Assembly: GCA_026914155.1 (NCBI GenBank) | Contig: JAPPGH010000062.1 | Coordinates: forward strand, 27,258 to 91,257 | DNA: 64,000 nucleotides | Source: Candidatus Palauibacter rhopaloidicola | GTDB lineage: Bacteria > Gemmatimonadota > Gemmatimonadetes > Palauibacterales > Palauibacteraceae | Direction of reading: 5' to 3' | Shown here: in pieces, positions 16,419 to 25,871 of the stretch | Position numbering within the stretch: position 1 is the stretch's first letter | Layout: every line of letters begins with the position of its first letter | Notes under the pieces: model-generated | The model's input: the letters and a program-made list of their open reading frames with translations, nothing else | What the model was told of the DNA's origin: nothing | Database searches by the model: none | Position numbers and translations under genes: made by a program

Positions 16419-16907
16419 CTCGATTCTTCCTTCATCAACGTGCAGCGGCAATCCGGCGCCGACCAGCGTCCGTCAACTCTCAGACACACGATTCCGTCGT
16501 TTTGGCCAACTCCCGGCGCGACGGAGCGGGGCATTCATCGGGCCAATTCACGCTCGTTGTCTCGCGCCAAGATCGACCTTAAAGCACCATTACGATGTAA
16601 ATCTGCTCTACTAGGGAGGCCATGTCCTCGGTCCACTCGGCCACGTCGCCTACCGTCCTCTCAACCTCCAGCCGATCTAGCCCCGCCGACAGCCTTCTCT
16701 AAGCTACTGATACCGCCAACTGCACGTCAGCTACGTCGTGCCACTCGTTCCGTTCGCGCAGCCTCACGTAATCCGACCGTTCACTTGCGCTGGCACGCGA
16801 CACAGCCACGCGTTGCCCGGTGCTACCAGGCTCACCGCTGGCGCGAACCAAGCTCGCGATTCCGCACATGAGCGCCGTCGGCCCCAACGGCACGGCCAGT
16901 ACCCAAA
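16419..16907. other. Intergenic DNA without a convincing gene
   Basis: About 490 bases between the AT-rich gene pair and the first IS remnant. Frames here on either strand have no ribosome sites or recognisable motifs and look like non-coding debris. The promoter for the gene pair should lie at the left end, but I cannot point to clear boxes. Confidence 0.4.
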
Positions 16908-17640
16908 TCACAACCTTCGTGCCCTCTTCAGCGTGTGGATGAACCTCTCCACGACGCCGTTGCACTCGGGCTCGCCCACGTACGCCGGAGTGGAGCGGAT
17001 CCCGAGCCACCTGATCTCCGCCTGGAACGCCGGGCCCGGTACTGCGAACCCCAGTCGTGCCGGAGGCCGAGGCCCGCGGCGATCCCCTTGGCCACCAGGC
17101 GCGCCCTCACCTTCCAGTGCCCCTCTCCCGCGAACGGACTCTCCGACAGCACCGTCCGGATCTCCGCGACGAGAGCCTCGTCGCCCAACTCCGTCTTCGG
17201 ACCGCGCTTGCCCGGCGTGCACGCGCCGCCGCCCGCGCGCCGCAAGAGCTTTCTCAGTTCGTCCCCGTCCCCCCTTGTTTTCGAGGAGCTCCGCCTGAAG
17301 CTCCACCCGTAGCGTCATCTCCCCCAGCTTCACGCGGGTCCGCATCAGCTCCCCGTCCGGCGCGGTCCGTCCCTCAGGCCCTCGCAGGCCCCCTCGAGGA
17401 ACTTCCGCCGCCCAGCGCTCCAACTCCGGCGGCGGAACCCGGATCTCACGGCTCGCCTCGCCGATGTCCTCGCCCCGCAGAAGTCGCAACAACACCTCCG
17501 ACTTCCGGCGCGCACTCCACCGCTTCGGAAGACCCGCGGCCTCCGTCGGCTTCTCCGACATCCTCACACCCCCTCTCTCCAGACCCCGTAAGGTCGATTC
17601 CTCCCAAACGGGTGTCCAGAAAAACCGGGTGCACTATAGA
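16908..17640 (-). mobile_element. Decayed IS3-type insertion sequence remnant
   Basis: The N-terminal part (WSARRKSEVLLRLLRGEDIGEAS, then a Leu/Glu-rich coiled segment) is the helix-turn-helix and leucine-zipper region of an IS3-family OrfA. Near the other end, the frame returns to integrase-core sequence: RSTPAYVGEPECNGVVERFIHTLKRA contains the last acidic residue region of the DDE domain. Between them the best codons switch frame (AGEGHWKVRARL is read in another frame), and most of the catalytic core is missing. The probable right end is around 17609-17640, where TGGACACCCGTTTGGG and CCCGGTTTTTC appear. It cannot transpose by itself. Confidence 0.72.
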
Positions 17641-17975
17641 TGGACCGAAACCCGGAACGGGGAGGGAGGGCTGACTAAGCTGACTCGGAGAGTGTCTCAA
17701 ACTCGTTCGCAGGCTCCGACGCCACGATCATTTTTCTGAAGGTGCTGGAGTGCGCCCTTGCTCTCGCCCGTCTTGGTCACGGAGCACTCCTTCGGCGTTT
17801 CAGCCTGTCCCGTCTCGGTCGGGAGTTTGCTCGATTCTCCTCGACGAGACCGAAGGTGGCGGCCGAAGATCGAGGACATCGCGGCGCAAGTCGATGAATG
17901 CACCCGAGGGCGATCAACCGCGGCTTCACGGAACTGTTCCGCGCCATCTGAGTCGCGATCACCAAACCCAGGACC
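17641..17975. other. Intergenic DNA between IS remnant and LRR gene
   Basis: About 335 bases downstream of the LRR/metalloprotease gene and outside the IS end. No frame has a ribosome site or recognised motif. Nothing specific is seen. Confidence 0.35.
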
Positions 17976-20411
17976 CTATGGGTCCCATCGTTCCCGCTCA
18001 GCGGGAACACTCGGCTCGCGGACGATGCCGCCGCACTTCAACAACGCTGGCCGCGAGGCGGAGGACTCGGAGCCCAGATACGCGGCTGCGGCGGCGCAGC
18101 GCGGACCGCCAATGAACTCCATCGTTCCCAGCCAAGCATCGAATGCCACTGTAGCAGGGACGCATAACCCGTCGTTCTCGCCCCAAAGGAAGTATTGAAG
18201 CCGCAGCAGAGACAGCATTGAGGCGGGCAGCTCGCCGGTCAGCGCGTTGCTGTGTAGCATGAGCCAATCCAGACGGGCGAGGTTCCCAATCTCCGCCGGG
18301 ATCGGGCCCGTTAGCGCATTGTTTTGGAGATCCAAGGATCTCAAGCGCGGGAGGTTCCCAATCTCCGCCGGGATCAAACCTGTCAAGCCGTTGCTGCCGA
18401 GACCTAGCCACTCCAGGCGAGCGAGATTGCCCAAACTCGGCGGGATCGATCCCGTCAGTTCATTCTCGCCAAGAACTAGCTGCCGCAGGTGCGCGAGGTT
18501 GCCCAACTCCGGCGGGAAAGGTCCGGTCAGCGAGTTCCTCGCCAACCACACACTTTCGACGGCCAAGTTGGCGAGCTCGGGGGGAATCTCTCCGCGCAAC
18601 CCGTTACCTTGGAGAGAGAGGTATCGTACACTTCCGTCATCTCTCACGCGCACACCGTACCACTCGGAGAGGGGCACGTCCGTCAGCCAATTGTCGCTAC
18701 GTGTCCAGCCCTCGCCGCTCGTCGCCTCGTAGAGCGCGACGAGTGCAGCCCGTTCTGTGGCAGGGTCCGGCCGGGGTGGAAGAGGCGGGAGAGGCGGTAG
18801 AGGCGGTAGCAGGGGCAGGACCGTGAAGTCATCGGCCAGGCTCATGTCCACCGCGTAGCCGAGATCAGCGAGGGCGGCCAAGGTGATGGCACTCGTCGGT
18901 TCCTCGGGGTCATAGGTGAGGTCCCGGGTCACGGACATCAGTTCGGAACCGAAGACTTCCCCTCGCCAGTGGCTGTTATCGACGCCGGGCGATCCCGAAT
19001 CGTTCAAGATCGGCACCTTCCCCTCGGCGTACTCGCTCCCGCCCGCTTCGTTGAACGCGGCAACAGCCAGCGGGCCGGGGAAATGCGTGTCCTGCACGGT
19101 CTCCTCGGTCGAGCGGTTCACGGCATGGGGTTCGCGGTCTCTCCACCAAATGGTCCCGATCCCAAGTACATGGGCGATTTCGTGCCGCGCCAAGTTCTCC
19201 ACCTGACTCGCCGAGTACACTCCCGACAAGCTAGCGTTGAGGTGCACAGCGCCACGGTAGGGGAGCCCGCCCGCCGGGTCTGAGGGACTGGCACAACCCG
19301 CAGCACTTGGACAGACGCTCTCCGCGTCCGCATACACGGAAATCCGCAGGTCATCGAATACCTCGGTCGCCTCACCGTCTGAGAAGCCGAAGTCCGGCCG
19401 TTCCGTCTCGATGAGCGCCGCCATCCAATAGTTGGCCGCGGCCTCCGTGCCTACACGCAGATCGGCGGGCACGTCGGCATCGAAGACGAGTTCGATCTGG
19501 AATCCCGGTTGCGCCTCGTCGCACAGCTCGCCGCGCCATCTTGGCACGCCGTCGAGCCAGCCGCTGAACTCCTCGTAGGGGACACAAAGCCCGTCCTGAT
19601 CCCACCAGTAGAACGACTCAAGTTGCACCAGCGAGCGCATCGAAGCAGGCATTACGCCGGTTAAGCGGTTCCCGAACAGCCATAGGCTCGTCAGACTGTC
19701 GAGGTTGCCGAACTCCCGCGGAATCGGGCCGTCAAGGCGGTTGTCGCTCAGATCCAGCCGCCGAAGGCCGGAGAGGTTGCCGAGTTCAGGGGGGATGCTG
19801 CCCGTCAGCCCGTTGCCACTACCTTGTGCCGTTTGTGCCGACCCTAGGAAAAGGCCCCATACACTCCCGTCCCTCGTCGTGCGAACGCCGTACCATTCAC
19901 TGAGCGGTCGGTCCGTGAGCCAGCCCTCGTTGTTCGTCCAGCCCTCCCCGCCCGTCGCTTCGTAAAGCAGACCAAGTACGGCTCGTTCCGATAGCCGCAC
20001 GGTCACTTCAACGTTCTGCGTGGCGGTGAGGCCGCCCGGGTCCGCGGCGGTGACCGTGACGCTGGCCGTCCCGTTTGAGACACCCGTGATTTCCAGCGTA
20101 CCGCCGGAGATCGCGACTGCAGCTACGGAGTCGGCCGAGGATGATGCAGTATAGGCGAGTTGGTCGCCGTTCGGGTCGGAGAAGTAGCCTCTGATCGGCA
20201 CGGCAACTGCACCGCCTACTTCGACCGTCCTCGCGGCGATCGTTCCCACGGCCTGGGGTGCCGCGTTCGGGGGCGGGGGCAGCGCGACGGGCGGCGGCGG
20301 GGAATCGTCGATGCAGGTCCCGCCGATCGCTGAGCAGCGAGGCTCGACCGGAGCCTCTCCGCAGGCCCACAGAAGGAAACCTAGCCCGAGGGCGATCAGC
20401 CGGAACTTCAC
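17976..20411 (-). CDS. Large lipoprotein: leishmanolysin-like zinc protease flanked by leucine-rich repeats
   Basis: A GTG at 20411 behind GGGAAAG begins a lipoprotein signal (FRLIALGLGFLLWACGEAP); the frame is open further upstream but without a signal. In order the 811-residue protein has a proline-rich linker, a beta-sandwich of cadherin/Big type (IRGYFSDPNGDQLAYTAS), a first LRR block (LTGSIPPELGNLSGLRRLDLS), a protease domain with HEIAHVLG at residues 410-417 and a downstream SHWRGEVFGSELMS giving the third zinc ligand, a (LPP)n linker, and a second LRR block of plant-like GxIPxElGNL repeats. Both LRR blocks open with the same EGWT...WLTD-PLSEWYGV cap, so they arose by duplication. Surface adhesion plus proteolysis is a reasonable inference. 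Confidence 0.85.
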   Translation of the reverse strand: MKFRLIALGLGFLLWACGEAPVEPRCSAIGGTCIDDSPPPPVALPPPPNAAPQAVGTIAARTVEVGGAVAVPIRGYFSDPNGDQLAYTASSSADSVAAVAISGGTLEITGVSNGTASVTVTAADPGGLTATQNVEVTVRLSERAVLGLLYEATGGEGWTNNEGWLTDRPLSEWYGVRTTRDGSVWGLFLGSAQTAQGSGNGLTGSIPPELGNLSGLRRLDLSDNRLDGPIPREFGNLDSLTSLWLFGNRLTGVMPASMRSLVQLESFYWWDQDGLCVPYEEFSGWLDGVPRWRGELCDEAQPGFQIELVFDADVPADLRVGTEAAANYWMAALIETERPDFGFSDGEATEVFDDLRISVYADAESVCPSAAGCASPSDPAGGLPYRGAVHLNASLSGVYSASQVENLARHEIAHVLGIGTIWWRDREPHAVNRSTEETVQDTHFPGPLAVAAFNEAGGSEYAEGKVPILNDSGSPGVDNSHWRGEVFGSELMSVTRDLTYDPEEPTSAITLAALADLGYAVDMSLADDFTVLPLLPPLPPLPPLPPRPDPATERAALVALYEATSGEGWTRSDNWLTDVPLSEWYGVRVRDDGSVRYLSLQGNGLRGEIPPELANLAVESVWLARNSLTGPFPPELGNLAHLRQLVLGENELTGSIPPSLGNLARLEWLGLGSNGLTGLIPAEIGNLPRLRSLDLQNNALTGPIPAEIGNLARLDWLMLHSNALTGELPASMLSLLRLQYFLWGENDGLCVPATVAFDAWLGTMEFIGGPRCAAAAAYLGSESSASRPALLKCGGIVREPSVPAERERWDP

Positions 20412-20697
20412 TGGACTTTCCCGCGCTGGCGTAGATAGAGGCTTAGCTGGGCGACGGTAGCAGCGGCGGCGAAAATACCTCGAAGGCTCTCGTAGCGCGT
20501 CACCGAGGAAAAGGTCTTGTCGAGTGTCTCCCGCGACCCGACCAGATGGAGCCGGGCCGTTGAGACAGCTCGCAGGTGCTGGAGCTGTCCCGCTTTCACG
20601 GACGGTTAGTTTCTGTGGTTGATCGTCCGCGGTTCTACTCCTTTCAGCCCCTCCCAGGCGCTCGAGAGAGGTCGTCCGCGTGCGCCGTGGGTGCGCC

Positions 20698-21860
20698 TCA
20701 GGCCGCATGGTCCCTCTCGTAGCTGGCCGGCGACTCGTAGCCGAGGGCCGAGTGAAGTCGGCGCGTGTTGTAGAAGCCTTCGATGAAGCCGAAGATCTCT
20801 CGCCGGGCTTCCGATGCCGTGCGGAACGAGCGCTTCCAGATCAGCTCGCACTCCAGCGTGGCGAAGAAGCTCTCGCACATGGCGTTGTCGTAGGCGTCGC
20901 CCGCCGAACCCATGGACTGGGCGATGCCCGACTCGCGGCAGCGCTCTCCGAAGGCCAGCGAGGTGTACTGCGAGCCCTGGTCCGAATGATGGACGACGCG
21001 CCCCTCGGGACGGCGGCGCGCCAGCGCCATCGCCAGCGCGGCCTCGACCAACTCGGTCCGCATGTGTGTCGCTATGGCCCAGCCGACGATGCGGCGGCTC
21101 CAGACATCGAGCATGATCGCGAGATAGAGTCGGCCAGCCCGCGTGGGCACGTACGTGATGTCGGCCACCCACAGCTCGTCGAGTCCCGAGGCCGAGAAGT
21201 CACGCTTCACCAGGTCCGGCGCGGGGCGGGCCTCGATATCCCTCTTGGTCGTCGCCGTCTTGAAGCGCCCCTTGGTTGCGCCCTCGATTTCCATCCCCCT
21301 CATCAGCCGCCCCGCGCGCTTCTGGCCCACCCGCTCACCCTTGCCCTGAGCGCCGCGTGGATCCGCGGACGGCCGTACGTCTCGCCGCTGCCGGTCCAGA
21401 TCGCCCCGATCTTCGCCTCGAGCTCCGCGTCCCGCCGCACGCGGTCCGAGGCAGGCCGCTTGAGCCAGTCGTAGTAGCCGCTGGAGGAGAGACCCAGCAC
21501 CCGGCACATCGCCGCCAGAGGAAACTCGGTCCGGTGCGCCTTCATGAACGCGTACCCCCGCCGGGGATCGATCCGCTCTCCCTCGCGGGGCACCGCCGCG
21601 CAGCGGTGGTCGGGCCGCGGCTCTTCTTGGGATGTCCCGCTCCGTCCGGAGCCGCTTATTCTCCCGCTTCAAGCCCGACATCTCCCGTCGCGCCTCCGTC
21701 GTCAGCCCGTCGCTACCGAACCCCTCGTCCACATCCGCTCCGCGCCAACTCCACCAGCCGCTCCCAGTACTCGGACGGATACCGCCCCTTCTGGCCCGCC
21801 ATGGGACACCTCCTTGCTTGACCCCAATGGATAGGTGTCCGTCAAAGCGGGGTAACTCCA
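20698..21860 (-). mobile_element. IS3-family insertion sequence, frameshifted
   Basis: The C-terminal half is a well-preserved OrfB integrase: DELWVADITYVPTRAGRLYLA (first Asp), VVHHSDQGSQYTS (second Asp) and AMCESFFATLECEL (Glu), followed by RRLHSALGY. Upstream, the correct reading switches frame: EFPLAAMCRVLGLSSSGYYDWL is read from 21303-21593 in a different frame. OrfA (start ATG 21802, MAGQKGRYPSEYWERLVELA) is short and loses its zipper by an internal deletion and frameshift. Terminal sequence near 21830-21860 contains GGACACCTATCC-type bases (read on the minus strand). The element is probably inactive unless multiple frameshifts are suppressed. Confidence 0.85.
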
Positions 21861-22174
21861 ACATCCCCGTTACGTCCCCGCCTTGAGCATCGTTGCGGCG
21901 TGATGCCGCGCCAAGCCTGGAAGGATCATCGGGCTCGACCCGCTCGCCAAAGTGTGCGCCGACCCTCCCAATTTGCGTTCTGACTCGCCATTACAATACC
22001 CCCCAAAATAGGGGGACTATGGTCACTCAGTAGCGGATGTTGGTGGATAAGCGGTGCGGGAACGACTCAGCAACTGCTCAAGCCATAAGGGTTTCCGCAT
22101 GAGATGTTGCCTGCGGCCGACAGCGGTTCCAGATTCTCCAGTCCTGTCAATCCCAACCGGAAACCGGCCCGCCT
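21861..22174. other. Intergenic region upstream of the GHKL operon, with a short hairpin
   Basis: No gene is seen in this 314-base stretch. It carries a compact inverted repeat CCCCC-AAAATA-GGGGG around 22000-22015 and should hold the promoter for the GHKL ATPase operon. The ATPase start codon has no good ribosome site, so translation may begin on a very short leader. The hairpin lacks a T run and is more likely a protein-binding site or chance than a terminator. Confidence 0.35.
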
Positions 22175-24376
22175 ATGTCTGCCGTCCCGCGAAGACCGCT
22201 TGAAGTTGCATCGCGGCGTGTCGTGCAGGATGCCAAGCTGGCCATACGGGACGTCTACGACGCCATCGTCGAACTCGTCACCAACTCCGACGACCGTTAC
22301 CAGATTCTCGGGACGAAGGGGCGCGTCGAGATCGAGCTCGGGCGCCGCGGCAAGGGGCAGCCCTCGATCCTGCGCGTGCGCGACTTCGCCGACGGGATGA
22401 CCACCGGGCAGATGAACCTGAAGCTCGGGAGAATCGGCGGGCGCGTGAGCGGAATGGAGGAGGGCAAATCCGTCCGGGGTACGAATTCGCGCGGAGCGAA
22501 GGACATCGCAGCGCTCGGGACGGTGACCTTCGAGTCGATCGCGGGCGATGGCCGGCTGCACACCTGCCGCATCTTCTCGAATCTGGAGTACGAGGCCGAA
22601 GATTCCCACGAGGTGTCGGCCGAGGTGCGCAAGGGGCTGGGCATCGGCCAGGGGACCGGCACGGTGGTGACCATCGAGGTCGAGCGGAGCCACCGTATTC
22701 CGAAGATCGACACGCTGGTGCCGACTGTGGCGCGGCTGGTGCGACTCCGCGACATCGTGTGGCAGGAACAGACGACGCTCGTCGTGCGGGGTCTCAAGGG
22801 AGACGGCGACCGCACGGTCGGCCTCCGCAGGCCCGCGGGCAAGAAGCGCATCTCGAAGACGTTCGCCGTGCCTGGGTATCCCGGGGCGAAGGCGAAGCTC
22901 ATCGTCTACCGTGCGCGAAAACGGTTCCGCGCGGAGCCGAGCCGGCTCCGGCTCGGCGGCATCCTGGTCAAGTCGCGGCACGCCATCCACGAAGCGACCC
23001 TGTTCGACCGGGGGCTCGAGTGGGACTCCCACGCGCATTGGTTCTTCGGCCGGCTGACCTGCGAAGCGATCGACGACCTCTGGAATGAGTACGACGAGCG
23101 CCAGGCGCGCGGCGAGCCGCATCCGCCGGAGAACCCCGTCCCGATTCTCGATCCGTCACGCAAGACCGGGCTCACTCCCGATCATCCGTTCGTGGAGGCG
23201 CTCTACAAGAAGGCGCTGGCGATGCTCAGGCCCTTGGTCGAGGAGGAACGGACCCGGGAGGAGCGCGAGCGGGCCCGCAGCGTCGAGAGCCGGAAGACGC
23301 GCAAGCGGCTCGACGCGCTCGAGAAGGCCGCCAACCAGTTCATGGAGGACTTCTCCGACGAAGACGTGGCCCGCGACCCGAAGAGCAGGGAGCGGGGCAG
23401 CCGGTTCCAGATTCGCGGCTACTCGCTGACACCGCAGTATGCGCAGGTCGTGCGGGGACATTCCTTCAAGTGCTGGCTGACGGTGAAGTCGGAGGCGTTT
23501 CCCGAGATCGGCGAAGGCGAGCCGGTGCAGGTGCGGTGCCTGACGGACGAGATCCGGGCGGACGCGACCCGTGTGCCGCTGGAGAGCCTCGAGGCGCAGG
23601 AGGGCGCGTTGCGGGCGACCTGGTCGGTCAGGGGGATGGAGGAGACGGCCGCGACCGGGCTCGAGGCGACCGTCGGTCCCATCAAGGCGGAGTCGACCGT
23701 GGCGGTGCTCTCTTCGGAGGCGGAACGGTACGCGGACGTCACCGAACTCCGGTTCGAGCGGAAGCGCTACCGCATCCGCGGCGGCTCGCGCAGAACCATC
23801 CGGCTGCTCGCCCCCGTGGAACTCGCCCGGGCGGCGGGACGGGAGTTCGAGCTCGAACCGTCATCGGACGACTTCCGCATCTCCGGCCCGAGAAAGCTGG
23901 TTCTGAGCGCCACTCTCGGAATCGCCGTGTGCAAGCTCAAGGTGGCCGTGCTGGACGCCGAGGCCGCGCCGACCCGGGTGATCGCCCGCCTTGGTGAACA
24001 CGAGACGGAGACCGAACTGCGCGCGGCGCCCGCGGCGGGCTCGGGGATCGTGATCAAGCTGGAGGACGTGGATCACGGCGCGCTACGCTACCGGTGGAAC
24101 AAGAACGTGCTGGAGATCGGAGCCCGGCACCCCTCGCTGAAGCGCTATCTGGGCCCGAAGTCCAAGCAGTATCCGGAGCAGGACTCGCTCCACTTCCGCG
24201 TGCTGCTTGCCGAGGTGGTGGCCGAGGCGCTGTGCGCGCGGCGGCTGCTGGGCAACATCGAGGCGAACCCGAGGGACTTCGACGGGATGTCGTGGGACGA
24301 CTACTACCACCACTTCGCCAGGATGATGTCGGAGTTCCTCCCGAAGGCGCACGGCTTGATGGCGCCGGGTGCGTGA
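22175..24376 (+). CDS. GHKL (Hsp90/MutL/MORC-like) ATPase of a probable defence operon
   Basis: The N-terminal about 200 residues form a GHKL ATP-binding domain: N-box Glu33 and Asn37 in DAIVELVTNSDDRY, G1-box D-F-A-D-G-M at residues 70-75 that contacts adenine, and a lid G-rich segment KSVRGTNSRGAKDIAALG. After a transducer-like region the protein continues for about 500 residues, with a charged helical stretch near 350-400 and beta-rich repeats (VQVRCLTDEIR, LRATWSVRG). MORC-like and MutL-like ATPases are known next to restriction and other defence genes. Two further genes follow closely (26-base gap, then an overlap), making a three-gene operon. ATP-driven clamp or sensor activity is inferred from fold. 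Confidence 0.85.
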   Translation: MSAVPRRPLEVASRRVVQDAKLAIRDVYDAIVELVTNSDDRYQILGTKGRVEIELGRRGKGQPSILRVRDFADGMTTGQMNLKLGRIGGRVSGMEEGKSVRGTNSRGAKDIAALGTVTFESIAGDGRLHTCRIFSNLEYEAEDSHEVSAEVRKGLGIGQGTGTVVTIEVERSHRIPKIDTLVPTVARLVRLRDIVWQEQTTLVVRGLKGDGDRTVGLRRPAGKKRISKTFAVPGYPGAKAKLIVYRARKRFRAEPSRLRLGGILVKSRHAIHEATLFDRGLEWDSHAHWFFGRLTCEAIDDLWNEYDERQARGEPHPPENPVPILDPSRKTGLTPDHPFVEALYKKALAMLRPLVEEERTREERERARSVESRKTRKRLDALEKAANQFMEDFSDEDVARDPKSRERGSRFQIRGYSLTPQYAQVVRGHSFKCWLTVKSEAFPEIGEGEPVQVRCLTDEIRADATRVPLESLEAQEGALRATWSVRGMEETAATGLEATVGPIKAESTVAVLSSEAERYADVTELRFERKRYRIRGGSRRTIRLLAPVELARAAGREFELEPSSDDFRISGPRKLVLSATLGIAVCKLKVAVLDAEAAPTRVIARLGEHETETELRAAPAAGSGIVIKLEDVDHGALRYRWNKNVLEIGARHPSLKRYLGPKSKQYPEQDSLHFRVLLAEVVAEALCARRLLGNIEANPRDFDGMSWDDYYHHFARMMSEFLPKAHGLMAPGA

Positions 24377-24401
24377 TGAACAACTACACGGAGGGTGACA
24401 G

Positions 24402-24821
24402 GTGACTCCACGCTACTTGGCCGACGTCATGGCCGAATTGCCGTATCGGCTTCGCGACGAGGTCGGAGGGTACGTTCATGCCGTTGACGCGGCAGCCGAC
24501 GACATTGCGCGCGAGTGTGGTATAAGGCTTACTGCCGCGATCCGTGAAGATTTCCTGTTTCTCGTCGGTATACGGCGGCTTTGGTCCACGATCAACAGTT
24601 CACATTGGCTTGCAGCAAATTCGGCTGAACTCTTCAGGAGAGCCGAAGTTCCACGCGTACAGGCGGGCAGCCTGTTCGTTGGTCCAGGCGAAGAGTTCAA
24701 CCAGGAGCTGCGGCGACTCCACCATAGACTCCAGGTGCTACTCGCGGAGCACGGATTGGACGAGCCAGTGGAGATGAGTCACGTGTCGGATGTGCTGGTT
24801 TGGCTAGCTGAAAGGAGTTAA
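24402..24821 (+). CDS. Small helical protein in the GHKL operon, unknown
   Basis: The GTG at 24402 follows GGAGGG at suitable spacing. The 139-residue product is predicted to be almost all helix, with ELPYRLRDEVGGYVHAVDAAADD, an REDFLFLVGIRRLW segment and FNQELRRLHHRLQVLLAEHG. Its stop overlaps the start of the next gene (TAATG), so the two are translated together. I recognise no domain. Composition is slightly more AT-rich than the ATPase gene. It could be an adaptor between the ATPase and the putative nuclease, but this rests only on position. Confidence 0.7.
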   Translation: MTPRYLADVMAELPYRLRDEVGGYVHAVDAAADDIARECGIRLTAAIREDFLFLVGIRRLWSTINSSHWLAANSAELFRRAEVPRVQAGSLFVGPGEEFNQELRRLHHRLQVLLAEHGLDEPVEMSHVSDVLVWLAERS

Positions 24822-25558
24822 TGGGATTGGACACTGCGGCGATTCGTGACGCGCTTGTGAAATTCGCCCGGCGCCACAAGACGGAACTTGATCGTCTGGG
24901 TTCTCGGAAGAGTCAATTGCTTGAAATCGGATCACTCGCGGTGTGCGCGGAGCACTACCGGCTGTTTGACTACGAGGTGTTACCGAAGAATCTGAAGCGT
25001 GGTTCCTTCAGGGTCAAACTCGGATCGAGAGGGTATCCGTGGAACTTCAGCTGGTTCGAATGCGTGCGAGATAGCGAAATAGTTGAACTTCACGCGAACT
25101 TGTCGGTGTTCAGTTCTTACCGAATGGATGATGGAGTCTACGTCGTTGACGTTGGCGTTTCTAAGGGCGGCGCTGTCCCCCTGTGTAAGCCCACCGAAGG
25201 ATGGCGCGCGGTCGAAAACGAAAAGCTCATCACATTTGCCGAAGCGAAATCCCTAGTAATCTATCCCATGCTACTCGCTCAATTTGTCGGAATCGTGAGC
25301 GAAATCACTCCCATTTTTCTGACAAACAACAGGCCCAGCGGCTTTCAGGAGGGTGATCACTTCGATCCAGCTCTCATTTCCATCGGTTATCTCCACGCCA
25401 CGGCGCACAAGATTGCGCGCGCCTACCCGGAACGAGGATATCTGGTGAAAATCGTCCCGGCCATGGACATGAAGCTCTCCCTGTTGCGCAGTGAAGGTCG
25501 CCTTAGCGCTTCAGTGCTTGCCCGAAAAGATGAGATGGATCTGGACCTCCCCTTCTGA
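24821..25558 (+). CDS. Putative PD-(D/E)XK nuclease of the GHKL operon
   Basis: This 245-residue protein follows the order expected of a PD-(D/E)XK nuclease: a strand with EIVELHANLSVF (residues about 86-97), then Asp110 in YVVDVGVSK, then Glu141-Ala-Lys143 in ITFAEAKSL on the next strand. These could be the metal-binding Asp, the Glu and the catalytic Lys, with 31 residues between Asp and Glu-x-Lys, longer than usual. The remaining protein is mixed alpha/beta with no membrane segment. Its overlap with the upstream gene and closeness to a GHKL ATPase suggest an effector nuclease. The assignment is by eye; a different fold is possible. Confidence 0.62.
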   Translation: MGLDTAAIRDALVKFARRHKTELDRLGSRKSQLLEIGSLAVCAEHYRLFDYEVLPKNLKRGSFRVKLGSRGYPWNFSWFECVRDSEIVELHANLSVFSSYRMDDGVYVVDVGVSKGGAVPLCKPTEGWRAVENEKLITFAEAKSLVIYPMLLAQFVGIVSEITPIFLTNNRPSGFQEGDHFDPALISIGYLHATAHKIARAYPERGYLVKIVPAMDMKLSLLRSEGRLSASVLARKDEMDLDLPF

Positions 25559-25871
25559 ATCGGTAAACCCAGCCATCGGACTACCGCACTAAGGGGGCTG
25601 AGCGAGGCGAAGCGAGACCGGAAGAAGGTACAGAAGCGAAGGTTCAGACCACGGATCGTTTGCGTCCGATGCACCGTGAGAGCGGGGACACCTCCTAGAC
25701 GGGGAAGAGCACGACTCCAAGTTGTACGGCGACCGCGACACGGTGGACCGATGCGGTATTGCCACGGACGCTCGAGACACGCATGTATCTGCGCCGGATC
25801 GGAGTCGGTCGCCGGCTGTCGGGGACGGGGATCAACCACCTCCGTTCGTTCGGGTCGCACGGGTTCACGAT
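25559..25871. other. Leader region between the GHKL operon and the TIR gene
   Basis: About 313 bases. The TIR frame is open through the second half of this stretch, but those codons lack conservation and a ribosome site. No other gene, hairpin with T run, or clear promoter boxes are visible. Confidence 0.35.

Noticed and set aside
18241..19100. Regular repeats seen in the DNA, resembling a direct-repeat array
   Set aside because: The periodicity comes from leucine-rich repeat codons of the LRR lipoprotein (about 72 bases per repeat), with no spacer structure or cas genes; not a CRISPR array.
20698..21860. Phage integrase or tRNA-linked attachment site near the IS elements
   Set aside because: The integrase core motifs belong to an IS3 transposase, and no tRNA gene or att-like direct repeat was found at the island edges.
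21999..22015. C5/G5 hairpin as an intrinsic terminator
   Set aside because: The stem is only 5 bp and is not followed by a T run.
22175..24376. GHKL ATPase as a sensor histidine kinase
   Set aside because: There is no phosphoacceptor histidine domain, membrane helix or response regulator; the G1 box and length fit MORC/Hsp90-like ATPases.
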